Origin: Chionoecetes opilio
Lineage: Eukaryota > Arthropoda > Malacostraca > Decapoda > Majidae
DNA: 64,000 nt
Direction: 5' to 3'
Assembly (NCBI GenBank): GCA_016584305.1
Contig: JACEEZ010015314.1
Coordinates: 8,738-72,737, forward strand
Shown: piece by piece, positions 8,924 to 21,674 of the stretch
Numbering within the stretch: the stretch's first letter is position 1
How the letters are laid out: each line of letters begins with the position of its first letter
Position numbers and translations under genes: made by a program
The notes under the pieces: generated by a model
Seen by the model: only the letters and a program-made list of their open reading frames with translations
Databases searched by the model: none
Told to the model about the DNA's origin: nothing

Positions 8924-11830
8924 ATCAATGTGGGGAAACGGGACTTTTAAAAACTTTTACAAAAACCCCCCGGGGCCAGGGGGGGGACACAGGATTCTCA
9001 GGGGGGGGGGGGCACGTGCACCCCCCCCCCCCCCCTACCCCACTGCTTTTACGTTTCTGTTTTTTAACAAAAGGGGAAATTTCGGGGGGGTTTTGAGTAG
9101 GGAGAGCGGGGCGTTTTTATTTGAGTTGTAGGATGTAGTAGTGTAGTAAGTGTGTGTGTTAGAAGGGTTTTTGTATAGTAGTAGTATAGTGTGTATTGTA
9201 GTATGTAGTAGTATATAGTAGTGGTTTTGTGGTAGAGTATTTATTAGTTTGTATATAGTAGTAGTAGTAGATGGTAGTAGAGAGAGTAGTGTAGTAGTAG
9301 TTGTAGTAGTAGTAGTAGTAGTAGTATGTAGTAGTAGTAGTAGTAGTAGTATGGTAGTAGTAGATATAGTAGGTAGTAGTGGGTGTGTAGTGGTGTGTAG
9401 TGTGTGTTGTTGTGTTGTTGTGGTGTGTGTGGGGTTGGTGTGTAGTAGTGGGGGAAAAGGCGGGGCGGTTCTAAAAGGGTATTTTATATTGCCCTCAAAC
9501 TCGTTTTATCACCGTACATTTTTAATATCTATACAACAAAAACTCTTTTCCTTTTCTACTAAACTCTCTCTCAAAAAACCTATCTCCCATCTCCAAAACT
9601 CTCTTCTAAACTCTCTCTCCCCTCCCTATATACTAAAACTACAACAAAATAAAAATAAAAAAAAGAATGCGATTTAAAGGGGAAATGATGCAACCTACCC
9701 TCGATGAAACCCTCCCCCCTCTCCCCTACTATATATTATCCTATACTCACTACTACTACTCCCACACTATACTACCCCCCCGCTCTCCCCTCACCAACCC
9801 CACAAAAACATTTCTTTTTCTGGGATGTCATAACTTCAAGTCATTTTCTAAACATTCTAAAAAACCTACTAAATTTTTCAATTTTCCGGGAAAGCAAAAA
9901 AGGGAAAAAAAAAAGTTCGTCCAATGTTGGCAAAAATAATAATTTCAAAAGAATAAAAGTGTACTCTTCCATTCCCAAGAAAAAAATGTACTTTCCTTTT
10001 CCAAGAAAAAAAATGTATTTTCCTTTGCCAAGATAAAATGACTCTTCCATTCCCAGAATAAAATGTACTTTTCCCTTTGCCAAGAATAAAATGTCTCTTC
10101 CTTTTCCAAGAAAAAAAGTACTCTTCCTTGCCAAAATAAATGTAGCTTCCATTCCCAAGAAAAAAATGTATTTTCCTTTCCCAAAAATAAAATGTACTCT
10201 TCCTTTGCCAAGAATAAAATGTAGTCCCCCTTCCCAAGAAAAAAAATGTATCTTCCTTTGCCAAGAAAAATGTCCCTTTTCCATTGCCAAAATAAAATGT
10301 ACTTTTCCTTCCCAAGAAAAAAATGTACTTTTCCCTTGCCAAGAATAAAATGTACTCTTCTTTGCCAAGAAAAAAAAGTACTCTTCCATTGCCGCGTTTA
10401 ATAAAATTTTTCTTTTTTTGTAAAAGTTTAAATTTTTGTATCGTCTTTTTTTTAAAGGAAAAGAAACTTCTATCGAAGGTCTCATGCTTGAAATGATGCC
10501 TCGTTTACCGATATAGGGTTAACTTTGATATAAAGGTAATACACTGAAATTTAGAGAAGCGTATATTCCCTTCCCCTGGATAAAAGCAAAGGGGGGCAGG
10601 TTTTTTCCCCTTGTTAAAAAAAAATAGCTATATTTTATTGAGGGGGGGGGGGGTGAAACAGCGCAATCCCTTTAATAATGTCTTCATTTTTCCGAATTGC
10701 AGCAACCCGTTTTTTTTGTCGCCCAAAGCACCACTTGATACGAAAAAACCTTTTTTTCTCGAATTGAAAAGGTTTTGGTTTCTGCGACAACAACACAAAA
10801 AGCTTTTTGGGGACCGAAAAAAAATCATCCTAAACTTGCAAACAATATCAAAAGCAGTATAACACACATTTCGAAAGTGTTTTGAGTGGCTTCGTAATCC
10901 AAGAGGGGGTTTTGGCGACAAAAACAGGGGCTCAACAATTTGGAAACAGTGAAGACATTTTTAAAGGAAAATTGACGCTTTTCCCCCCAATTTAACGATC
11001 ATAATATCCTAACGGGGGCAGTCAGTTCTTACACAAGTTTTTCGTACACCAGTAGTTTTCGTAGTCTATATGAAACCATAGTTTTTTCGTACCTCACTCA
11101 GAGTTAAATTTGACACTAGAGTTACGTTTCGACACCAGGTATTTATAAAAAACTCAAAATCAGTGTGTACTTGGTACACTTTTGACTGTGTAAACTTGTG
11201 TACGAAACTCCCTGTCCCCTCCCTAACCCTGCTTTGATAAAGAAACAGTAAATAAAAGGAAAAGGGGCTAAAATTTAAATGCACAATGAGCATTGGGCCT
11301 TTACGATAAAAAAAACCCAACCCCCTCTTGCCCGGTAGTATTTTCCCACAACACGACGCCCACCTAAAAGGGAAAAAAAAAAATTTTAAACCCCTTAATT
11401 GAGACCCAGAACTATTTCTTTTGAAATTTTGGATACCATTAGACGATTTTATGACTAAAAGCAATGTTTTTTTAAAATATAACCTGTTTTTATCCTAGCT
11501 TGCCCACTAACTAATTGATATAATAGTATAGGCGTCTAGCCTCGGGCCCCCTTTCTTTTTGCTCAGTTTTTGGGGGCTGGAACGTGGCAGCGAGCCACGT
11601 TCCCCCAATTTAATCTTTACGCTAATTTTTCTTTAAGGGCTTTTTCTACGAAAAAATTTTTTTCACAGCCCCCTTTGTTTTTGAAGCCACTTGATGTCAA
11701 ATTTCAGCTCAATCGACAATTATGGGATGTTATTCACTTTTGGCTTAAATTTGGGTTTCCCACCCCCCTTACGCTGGGTTTATGGAAGTACAGCCTCTTC
11801 GCTCGTGCCAATTAAGTGATTTTATTAATT
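8924..11830 (+). repeat. Corrupted copy of 24000-31270
   Basis: In order, this block repeats the poly-G/poly-C segment (8970-9040 versus 24010-24070), the GTA tract, the flank before the 27-bp satellite, a short stretch of that satellite (9955-10395), the foldback element (10640-10990 versus 30135-30470) and the MITE piece (11386-11515 versus 30891-31040). Differences are mostly homopolymer and single-base indels, typical of raw long-read sequence. No ORF here should be trusted. Confidence 0.8.
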
Positions 11831-11995
11831 TTTGCTTAAAAACACTAAATTTTGTATAGAAAAAGGAAAGACTGGTGTGGGGGGTTAAAAATCAACAAAA
11901 AATGACTTCACATTTAAAACTACACTAAAACCCTTACAACCGGCACGATGGGGGTTTGGGCCCTTGCCGATTAGCAAATCCCATCCTAAAGGGGG

Positions 11996-12027
<32 letters not shown>

Positions 12028-12029
12028 AC

Positions 12030-12385
12030 AGTACTTTGATTTGTGGGGGCAGAAAAGGAGGACTTAAAACTTTTGTTTATGGTCCCCAGCCTACGTAATG
12101 AAAAAAAAAAAGTGTGGGGCTACAAAAACCCTTACCTAGAGGGGAAGAGGCATAGGGGGGGAGTATTTGTTGGAAGGGGAATGTGGAAGGCAAAAAGAAC
12201 AAAATCAACAGTTTTTGGATGCCAGAGAAAAAAGAAGAAAGAAAAAGAAAAAAAATAATAAGATAGAATAAGAGAAGAAAACAAATTAAAACCCAGACAG
12301 AAAGAAAAAAACCCCGGGGGGAAAGTCCCGATGAAAAAGGCCTGACGCCGCCCCCAAAACTGAAGTTACTGTACTGAACTGAGAG
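12030..12385 (+). mobile_element. LINE family A 3' end (noisy copy)
   Basis: Matches the end of the LINE at 36.8-40.6 kb, from the zinc-knuckle coding region (GAAAAGGAGGACTTAAAAC) through the 3' UTR to the ACTGAACTGA tail. It carries many indels. The stretch 11831-12029 before it holds only a poly(A) run and unrecognised sequence. Confidence 0.7.
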
Positions 12386-13290
12386 ACTGTAAGCATAATA
12401 TGTGGGCAGTAGAGCGGGAGAGGAGAAGGGTGATACAGTCCATATTAGGATGATAGGAACGGTGAAGGGATGGAGGATAACGGGGGATGGGGGGCCTTTT
12501 GTGCTAGGACGTATGGGGTAAGGAGAGAAGGAAAATAGTAGAAAAAAACAAAAGGGGCTTTTTAAACAGGTTTGGGAAAAAAAATTTGGGGGGAATGTAG
12601 AAGACGTTAAGGGTAGGTGATAGGAGGGGGCTTATGTCTGTGTCTAACTGCCCTGGTGCCCCTTTTCTCCCCCAGGGGGCGGGGAAAAAAAGGGCTACAG
12701 AGAGGCAAAGAAGGAAGATATATGTCAAGTTCGACCTCGAGCTGACAGAGACCTACAAAGGATAAGAAGCAGAAAAGGTCACAAGAAAAAGAAGATACAA
12801 AAAAATTAACACTTGCCTGGCCGAGTTTATAAATTCTGCTTATAAGGGTTTTAGTCTAATCACTTATATAATTTTTTCTCTCCTTTTTTCCCTCGTACCT
12901 TCGTCCCTGTTTTCCCTGCCTTTCCCGGCCCCTTTCCCTGTAGGGTTTTCCGCTTTTCCTGAGCCTCGACCATTTCCGGAATTCTCGACGCATTTCAAAA
13001 TCCCAACCACCTTTTTTTTTTTTTTTTTTTTTTTTTTAGAGAGAAAAGAAAAGAGAGAGAAAAGAGAGGAAGAGAAGAGAAGAGAGAGAGAGAAGGGGAG
13101 AGAAGAGAGAAAGTTTTGCGGGCATTCTGATACGAAAAAAGGAACAGTAGAGATACAAACTATTGCAGATTAGATTCGGGAAGTATTTAGGATCTTGAAA
13201 CATTGGAGCCCAGCCAAGAGATCTTTAAATTTGTACAGGACAATTTTCAATTTGGTTATGAGTATAATGAATATAAGAAAATAGGAATAT
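12386..13290. other. Low-quality sequence, no gene seen
   Basis: Contains a 29-base T run near 13011-13037 and a purine-rich patch. Nothing codes with any consistency. Confidence 0.5.
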
Positions 13291-13294
13291 AAAA

Positions 13295-13790
13295 AAAAAT
13301 TCTTCGAAAAAATTTTTCTTCGAAAAATTTTTCTTCGAAAAAAATTTTTTTCTTCGAAAAAATTTTTCTTCGAAAAAATTTTTCTTCAAAAAATTTTTTC
13401 TTCGAAAAAATTTTTCTTCAAAAAAAAATTTTTTTCAAAAAAAATCACCCCCAAAAAAAAAAAAAATAATTTTAAAAAAAAAAACTTTAAAAAAATTTTG
13501 GAAAAAAATACACTTCGAAAAAAATACACTTGGAAAAAAAATTTCTTCGAAAAAATACACTTCGAAAAAAAAATTCTTCGAAAAAAATGCATTTCGAAAA
13601 AATGTACTTCGAAAAAAATTTCTTCAAAAAAAATGCACTTTGCAGTAACACTTCGAATTTTTTTTTCTTCGAATAAAATACACTTCGAATAAAATTTTCT
13701 TCAAATTTTTTTTTTCTTCGAAAAATTTTTTCTCCAAAAAAATTTTTCTTCAAAAAAAAATAATTTCGAATAAAATGCACTTGTAAGAAA
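13295..13790 (+). repeat. TTCTTCGAAAAAATTT-type minisatellite
   Basis: Degenerate tandem units centred on CTTCGAAAAAA, about 15-16 bp. Lengths are uncertain because homopolymers are unreliable here. Phe- and Lys-rich ORFs in it are artefacts. Confidence 0.75.
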
Positions 13791-14114
13791 AGCCGTGCGT
13801 CCCTGACTGTGGGAAAACGCCTCCCCCGCCAGAATAGTCCCCGATACATTTGAACAGTAAAAAACCCTAGACTGGAACCTATAAACAAAAACCCCACCCA
13901 AAAAGACACCCAAAACAACCCCGAGATGATAGTGGCAACTCCTTTTTCCGACACCTCCCTATCCCCCCATGCAACCCCCCGAGGCCCCCAAAGTTTTTTC
14001 CAGGGAATTGTGTACAAAGAACACAAGGCTGTTTGGGCTTTACCAGCACAGCCCAAACTATTGAAGGCGACAACACTATTTGGTATCATATGCCCGGTTT
14101 TGTCCGCCACTTGT

Positions 14115-14310
14115 TCCCCTGGGGTTTTGGCAGGAAGGGTTAGACCACCTGGGGTTTTTGGCAGGAAAGGGTTTGACACACTGGGGTGTTGGCAGGGAAA
14201 GGGTTTGACACACCTGGGTGTTGGCAGGAAAGGGTTAACCACATGGGTGTTGGCAGGAAGGGTAGACACACATGTTTTGCTGGCAGGAAGGGTTAGACAC
14301 ACACTTTATG
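14115..14310 (+). repeat. GTTGGCAGGAAAGGGTTTGA minisatellite
   Basis: Seven or so units of about 26 bp (TTGGCAGGAAGGGTTAGACACAC and variants). The flanks 13791-14114 and 14311-14879 show no recognisable gene. Confidence 0.7.
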
Positions 14311-15436
14311 GTCAAAGGATTTTTTTATTTGAAGACTGGCTCCCAAAAACGCCCTTAACAACGCCCTGTCATTCCCCAAAACAAACAACCAAAAAAAAAA
14401 AGACTGGGGATGTGACGCCTGACTAAATGATAAAAAAGTGTTCCCAGGGGGAAAAGTTCCCCCGGGACCCCCCCCCAGGGCCCAACTCCTTCATGGCGGC
14501 CCGGGGCCCGTACCCACAGCTCAGTACAGCTCACAAAATCTGCCGCAACATTCGCCTTTATTTCCCCCTAATGATCACTACAATAAAAAGTTCACCCGGG
14601 GTGCCTTGCCTGAACCATTTTGCAGCTTTTTACAATTTCATCTCATCGTGAAACTGTCCCTCAACACGACACACCACACTGCCAAGAGCACAAGGGAAGG
14701 GTGTTCCTGGGCAGAGAAACAAGACACACAGGGATTTGCACCAGCACTGCCTAGTTAAAGGGCCTCAGTCTTTTTTTCCTGCCCGCTACCCCCGTCTCCT
14801 GAGGGGGGGACACAGAGGGAAGTACATAGTGCAGAGAACCCCCGTGAGGTGGAAAATGCTATGCATACATGACACACACACACCACTCCCTCCTCACAGG
14901 TGTGTCTTGGATATGCCTGGGAAAACCCACTTTGGTAAGGGAACATTTTTCCCCAAATTCAACTTGTATTCCTTTCACCAGTGGGGTGAGCATGTGTGTG
15001 GAAGATTTTTCTTGGTAGTAAATGTTTTCCCACATCCGGGCACTCAAAGTTTTTCACCATTGGGTGAGATGTGGTGTTAAGATGGCTCTTTTGGGTAAAA
15101 GTTTTCTAACTCCCACATCAAAGTTTCTCTCACCAGTGTGGGTGACAGTGTTTTTTTAAGACTACACTGCGGGTAAAGTTTTTTCCCACACTCCTCACCA
15201 AAGTTTCTTCCCCCAGTGTGGGTGGCTGTGTTGTTAAAATTTCTCTTTAGGGGCAAAAAAGTTTTTCCCACCTCCCGCACTCAAAGTTCTTCACCAGTGT
15301 GGGTGACATGTGTTGTTAAATTTCTCTTTAGGGGAAAGTTTTTTTACACTCCGAAACTCAAAAATTTTTTCACCAGTGTGGTGAGCTGTGGCTCCTAAGA
15401 GCATCTTTACGAGTGAACACTTTGCCACAGTGGTCA

Positions 15437-17050
15437 TGTCATGATGGAAATTTGGGGTAACTGGTCTGGGGTATTTATAATTCGTCAACGTTACTTGAAT
15501 GATATTACTTGGGGATGATTTGATAAAAGATTACAACTTGAAGGAAGGATTTAAATTAGTCTTCTGACTTCACTATCTGATTGTAGTGTGACCACTTCTC
15601 ACTACGGAGAGTACTGAACAAGGGGGTATACTTAAGGGGAAAGGAGATTTGCTGCCACCAGCCCCGGCGAGTATTTCGCTATGATTACTCCCTGGGCACG
15701 TTTGATTAATATTAATATTAGATTGATCTTGGTAGTCGTGATTGGTACGTGGAATTATACCGAGTAAGGCGGAACTCTTTTGGAAGTGTGGGGAATTATT
15801 TTCCTAATACAGAATAATCACCTGGGTTTTCATAATAACACAAGAACTATATTTGTAAATGAGATCCTATTTATTCGCCATGAAACATTATTGCTGTTGG
15901 AGACCGTAGACACATATATAAACTCTAATCTGGAACGGGCAAGCTACAATAGAGCATAATTTCCCTTCCAGAATCATTCTTAGAATTACCACTTATATAC
16001 CCATCGACTGAGCACTATAGGTATACCTTGAATATATATATATAGGAAAGAGAATGTGAGAATAAGGAGTTGGATGTGTGGACATGACCATGTGTTCTTG
16101 AGAGGAAGGCGTGAGACGCCTCCCGCTGAAGCCTCTCCCTGAGCGAGAGATGGATGGAGACTCCTGTTAATAATACTTATAAGGATGGGTGCACCTCTTG
16201 TACGTTAGCGTACACTAAACATAGATACCCATATTTGAAAATATCGATAACAATAATGATAACAAGGAAAAGGGGGGGGGAAACCAGGAACACTGGTCAG
16301 CGACTTACCTGAGCGAGAGATGGATGGAGACTGCCCGTCTGGGCGGTATGGTCCACCCGTACCAAAGGGAAATCGTTTGAATGGTGTCGCCGTGACCACA
16401 AATGAAAAGCTTATAATTCCGAAATAACTATTTAAGTAATGAAAACTCGCGTATCTCAGAAAAGGCTGTCCCTAATACCAACTGGCTACTTTGATATAAG
16501 AGAATTTAATGTTTTTAATCTAATATCCACGAAGGATGGTTTTATATGTAATGTCGATAGTCCGAACGCATTTTTAAGAGCGAAAGGGTATGGAAGTGAA
16601 CCTAGAAATTTGGTGGGTTTTGATGTTTGCGTGTATCTTTAATAACACGTCCATGTATAACCATAACCGATAACGATAGGGATTATTTTGAAAGACGTTA
16701 AGACTCTTGGAGAGTTTCTTGGTCTGATCAGATAACTGGGGAAAGATAAAAAGAACTGACATCATTAGTTATCACTGATCGCAGAATAATTATCCCACGA
16801 ATGGTGACTCGCATACGGTATGTGAGGGAGGGAATGGAAGGAAAGAAGAAAAAAGTGACGGGTAAAAAAACGAAAGAAGATAGAACAAAATGGCGTCTAG
16901 GATGGCCAAATGTTGAGAGAAGATGGCGGAAAGGTAGAAATACGATGATTCATCCTTAATAAAGAGAAAAAAATTAACTACTGACAAGACATAGCTCGGG
17001 AATTTCATAATAATAATTTTCCTACTATTTCCCGAATAATGGGCATTACA
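15437..17050 (-). mobile_element. Solo LTR inside a zinc-finger exon
   Basis: Starts TGTCATG and ends GCATTACA like the LTRs at 1240 and 4675. It is flanked by GTCA on both sides (15433-15436 and 17051-17054), which independently confirms the 4-bp target duplication. It is clearly older: the interior differs throughout, and the TATA region between the 25-bp repeats is replaced. The two identical 25-bp repeats are at 16308-16332 and 16138-16162. Confidence 0.85.
16574..16765 (-). CDS. U3 small ORF of the solo LTR
   Basis: 63 codons beginning MMSVLFIFPQLS, clearly homologous to the ORF at 33542-33877 but shortened by a frameshift. No domain was recognised. Confidence 0.3.
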   Translation of the reverse strand: MMSVLFIFPQLSDQTKKLSKSLNVFQNNPYRYRLWLYMDVLLKIHANIKTHQISRFTSIPFRS

Positions 17051-17290
17051 GTCACATCTCAGCGCTGTCTTGCGTGTATGGGTGAGGACGTGTGCAGTAA
17101 TGCCATGCTTGCTGGAGCACACTTTGCCACAGTGGTCACAAGTGTAGGTCCTCACGCCCTCCATTGCAGCACTACTTCTGCCAGCACCCCTGTGGTGGGA
17201 GGCGTCAGCTGGTCCTGCAGGAACCCCGGTGGAGGCCCCGGGGATGAACCAAGCGTTCCCTAATACAAGGGAAGCCGGGAGGAGTCCTGG

Positions 17291-18096
17291 CGTGGGCGCC
17301 GACCTGGACTCTTCACCTCAGCACCTGTAACATTGGTGGCCGTCAGCACACAAGCAGGCAAGTGCTTCCTTGAAGGGTGCTTCCTGCTTCACCCTCCAGC
17401 TAACACCCAGCCAGTGTTTGCAGCCAAGGAGTAAGGCCAGCACAGGAGCCTCACGCCACCACTCTACATGGTGGAGGAGTGGAGTGGTGAGTGGCTAGTG
17501 ACCTTCAATGCAGGCAAGTGTAGCTAAGCCTTGCACATCAGGCACAACCACCCTAAAAAATATTGCCTGACCGTCCAGGCTCTCTCTCTCCGCAAACATT
17601 TACACTTCCGCAAATCCGCAAACGAATTCGGACTTCCGCAATTTGTGAAAGTTGCGGTTTGCGGTAGTGCCCACCTCTGGTAACAGATATCAAGAAAAAA
17701 AGAAAATGTTCAAAACTACGGCAGTGCAAAGCAGAACAAGATTTGCGGGGCGGGCCGGGAGGGGCGGGGCGGGCTGCGCGGGGCGGGCTGGGAGGGGCGG
17801 GGCGGGCACCCCCACACCTATAAACAAAAATTAACTTCGGCAAAAACGAATGCCAGATTCATTCAAAGCACATCAAAACTATTCAGGAAAACAGGTTTCA
17901 GCCTCGAAATCGCGGGAATACCTAGACCGTAAATTTGCCTATAAAAGCTGCGAGGCCTGAGGAGCCGCCAACTCCTGCGGAATATTAACCGTTTTTTTCC
18001 CACTCAAAACGTCAAAAAATTGTATTTTTAGAAATTTGTTATCACTCTCGAATTGCAAAAAAACAAAACTTTTTTGAGCTTTGCACAGGAAAACAC
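17291..18096. other. No gene seen; GC-rich repeat
   Basis: Contains a GGGGCGGGC-type array at about 17740-17812. The rest is unrecognised. Part of 17990-19190 reappears, corrupted, after the N at 19205. Confidence 0.5.
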
Positions 18097-18575
18097 TACC
18101 GTAGATAACAGTATAGTCGCCAGCTGCACTAATGTCGCCAGGCGCCATATATTACGAATGATAGCCTCACTACTGCTGTGTCTGTGCCACTGAAGATGAT
18201 ACACAGTAGTTTATATCATGACTGTATAATCTACTGTTTCAGCGTTGTTTTATGCTTTGTAGCTGCGAGTATAGACGGTTTACAATTTCAGTACTCGTTT
18301 TTTTTCGGGCGACGACGACAGCGGTACGATACTCAGTAAATAAACACTAGATGGCGACCTTATTGTTGGTCGCCACTCGGGTGATATTTTTGTCATTTGT
18401 TCATTTATAGCCCTACTATGACACAGATGAAGACACAAAATAACACAAGACTCTCCAGATAGCCCCTTCTAACTGTCCTGAAATCATGGATGTACAAATG
18501 TAACTATTAACGCCACCACACGGCTGTACACAGAAAAAAAACATTGTCCTGGCGACTTTAGTGTTATCTACGGTA
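18097..18575 (-). mobile_element. TA-flanked MITE, family C
   Basis: About 480 bp with inverted ends TACCGTAGATAACA..., and GTCGCCAG repeated inside both ends. The termini are TA, as for Tc1/mariner-type MITEs. The longest copy is 34965-36136, a short foldback version is 52405-52665, and fragments are at 43543 and 46719. No transposase. Confidence 0.75.
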
Positions 18576-18805
18576 GGTTATAATGGACGAGGACTGCGCG
18601 GTCATACTGCATACTACACTAATCAATCACACAACCACAAAGCCACTGGGTAGGCTACGATTGCCCGCAAAGAAACGGCAATCAAAGAAACAAATGCCCT
18701 ATCATCATATTAAATCATGCTGAATTATATCATCAAATTATATCATGCTGACCTTGGAGGATTTGTGTCAAGTCTTGTTAAGGCCTCGTGTGCTGGTACG
18801 AAGGC

Positions 18806-18847
18806 ACAGCACAGCACAGCACAGCACAGCACAGCACGGCACAGCAC
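18806..18847 (+). repeat. (AGCAC)n microsatellite
   Basis: About eight units of CAGCA with two substitutions at the right end. The surrounding 18576-19048 holds no recognised gene. Confidence 0.9.
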
Positions 18848-19204
18848 GCCTCCACGCCTGAGCAACTCTCTGCTGTTGGGACGCTGTCTTAGGATCGCTT
18901 TGTTTCAGAACTTTTAATTTCAGCTCTTTTTCTTTTCTTTCTTCTTTCACTTCACTTCAACTGCTTTCACTTGTTTTCCTTATTCCTCTAAAACTTATAC
19001 AACTTATAATTACTCTATTTCACACCAAGGGTTGTTGACTTTTTGCCAATAGGTGTCTTGCACGTGGCGTCACAGCCCTTGTTGTGGGTGCGACAGGCGC
19101 GGGAAATGCCAGCTGGAGGACCAACAAACTCCACTTGCCGCCCGTGTTCTCCAGCTTATGGTCATTTTACCCTACCAATTATGTTTACAGTATAATATCG
19201 TCCG

Positions 19205-20295
19205 NCCCACTAAAAAAACCCGTCAAAAAATTGTATTTTTAGAAATTTGTTTCACTCCTCAAATTGCAAAAAAAAAAAAACTTTTGGCTTTCCCGGGGAA
19301 AACACTACCGAATACATATAGTCGCAGCGCCTTTCCCACCCCATATTTTCAAAATGATAGCCTCACTACGGTGTCTGTGCCCTGGATTACCATTTTTAAA
19401 TCATACTGTATAATTACTGTTTCAGCGTTGTTTTATGTTTTGTACGCAAAAAAGAGGGTTTACAATTATACGCGTTTTTTTCGGCGACGACGACAGCGGT
19501 ACGATACTCATAAAAAACCCCTAGTTTGGGGACCTTATTTTGGGTCGCCACTCTGGTATATTGTAGTCTTTGTTCTTTTATACCCCAACTAGAAAAGAGG
19601 AAAAAAAAAAAATGACACACCCCCCGATACCCCTTTTAAAAACTGCCAAAAATCATGGATTACAAAGTACTATTCCCCACCACCGTGTACACAAAAAAAA
19701 ACTTGCCGGGCGCTTTATGTTTCACGGTGGGTTATAATGGACAAACTGCGCGGTCATACTGCATCTACACTAATAAATCACACAACCACAAAACCCACGG
19801 GGTGGGCTAGTTTCCCGCAAAGAACGGCAATCAAAAAAAACAAATCCCTATCATCATTTTAAATCATGCTGATTATATCATCAAATTTATATGCGCCCTT
19901 GGGGGGTTTTGGGTTTCAAGTTTTTTAAAGGCCTCGTGTGCTGGAAAAAGGCACAGCACAGCACAGCCGGCACGGCCACACACGCCCCCACGCCGGAAAA
20001 CCTCTGCTTTTGGGGACGCTGGCTTGGATCGCTTGTTTGACTTTTAATTTTCAGTCCTTTTTTCTCTTCTTTCTTCTTTCACTTCACTTCAATGCTTTCA
20101 CTTGTTTTCCTTTTTTTCCTCTAAACTTATAAAACTTTAATTCTCTATTTCCCCCAAAGGTTTTTGATTTTTTGCCAATAGGTTCTTGCCGGGGCGTCAC
20201 ACCCTTGTTGGGGGTGCGACAGGCGGGGGAAAATGCCAGCTGGAGGACCAACAAACCCCTTGCCGCTGTGTGCAAAAAATGGGCCCCCGTCAAAA
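19205..20295 (+). repeat. Corrupted tandem copy of 17990-19190
   Basis: Begins at an N. The order of motifs (GTCAAAAAATTGTATTTTTAG, the family C MITE, the AGCAC tract, the TTTTGCCAATAGGT end) repeats that of 17990-19190, with dense indels. Most likely an assembly or gap-fill artefact. Confidence 0.75.
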
Positions 20296-20404
20296 ATCGC
20301 CCGCGGGCTTTTTAACCTAAATCTCTAAAAAACCTAACCAAACCTATCCAAAACCTAACGAAACCCAAAACCCAAACCAAAACATAATTAAATAAAATTT
20401 AAAT

Positions 20405-20760
20405 TAAACCTAGAAAACTGTATGTGGCGACTGAGGGAAGAAACATAAGAAAGCTACAAGGCCGGGACTATACATTTGGGTATTTCCCTTTCTTAACACC
20501 ATACCTACACCCTTCCCTTTTCACCCCCATCCATTAAATTTCTAGTCCCCTTTTTAAAATCCCATTGACCCCGCATTGCCCCACCTAAACGCTGGTCCAT
20601 TCCATCTTTTCCCCCTACTTTAACCTTTTTTTTCCTTTTTCCTTTTCTATGTCACGCTTTTCCCGCTTGATACGTTACTGCGGTTCTACCCTGGTTACTA
20701 CCCAAAAATTTTCCTACATCGCCTTTAATATCCCTTTAACCCCCTTTTAAAAAAAAACTA
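20405..20760 (-). mobile_element. LINE family B 3' end (noisy)
   Basis: The minus strand shows the family B tail (AAGAAAGCTACAAGGCC on the + strand) and degraded coding sequence upstream. Quality is poor. The neighbouring 20761-21674 shows no other feature. Confidence 0.55.
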
Positions 20761-21674
20761 TCAGATCGCCCCTCAGACGCAAAAATAGTTTTTAGGGTTT
20801 TGGGAAAATTTATTTAATTTGTTTTTGGTTTGTTTTTGGTTAGGTTTGGCCCTTTGGATGGTTTGTGTTAGGTTTTGTAGAGTTATTTTTGTTAATAACG
20901 TCCGGGGACGATTTATGACGGGGGGGCCCATTTCATCACAACACCGCCCTGTTTCCAGCTTATGGTCTTTCCCCCTTTCCAAATATATGTTTCAGTTAAA
21001 AGATTACTTTGTCTTCGGAAATGTTTTTTCTATAAATTTAAAAAAAAACCGTAAAAAACACTAAAAAAACCATTGTCAAGAAAAATTTCATGAAAGTAAT
21101 TTTATTAAAACCTTTGTCTTTTTATTTTGCTGGAAAACTTTTTACATGGGGAAAATAGAACGGAATTTTTTTAGCTTGCCTTTATACATTTTGTTTCTGT
21201 AAAAGTTAACAGCGCATAAATTGCGTTAACTAAATAAATACATCAGAAAACGGTTTTTCCCGATTGATGGTTTTTATTTATAAGTAAATTTTTAATGGTT
21301 GTAATTCTTTATCAGATAAAAAATAATAATGGAAAATAAAGAAATTCCCCTTTTATTGGGATTTTTCATGTCAAAAAAATTTTCTCGCAAAAAAATTTAA
21401 AAGGGGAAGAGTTTCTGAATATTAAGTTCATGATATTCTTGGTCTCATAAATTCATAAAGGGATTTATTAGTGAATTTTCCATTTTTTTTTTTGTAAAAT
21501 TTTTAGAACAAACTTTCCGAAAATGACAGTATACCTTTTATACTGAAAACATATATTTGGGAGGGGAAAACTACCATAAAATGGAAAAACAGGCGGCAAA
21601 TGGGTTTGTTGGGTTTCCCCCTCTCTCCGACGGGCGGCATTTGGCTTGAAGACGCTAGATCGTGACGTCAGTGC

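Larger units (their letters stand above)
14880..17290 (-). pseudogene. C2H2 zinc-finger gene split by a solo LTR
   Basis: Reading leftward, a start ATG is possible at 17164, and the same frame is open upstream to about 17290. It encodes a C-x2-C...H-x3-H finger: CDHCGKV (about residues 9-15), then HVLTHT. The next finger begins RCD and is cut by the LTR at 17050. It resumes at 15436 with HCGKV. Further left come several fingers with HTGE-type linkers down to about 14890, disrupted by many indels. KRAB-like or other effector domains were not seen. C2H2 arrays normally bind DNA in the nucleus. The LTR insertion breaks the frame, so the locus is called a pseudogene. The indels on the left side lie in poor-quality sequence and may not be real. 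Confidence 0.7.

Noticed and set aside
13386..14302. Phe/Lys-rich and mixed ORFs up to 271 codons
   Set aside because: They run across homopolymer-rich repeat sequence of low quality, with no domain.
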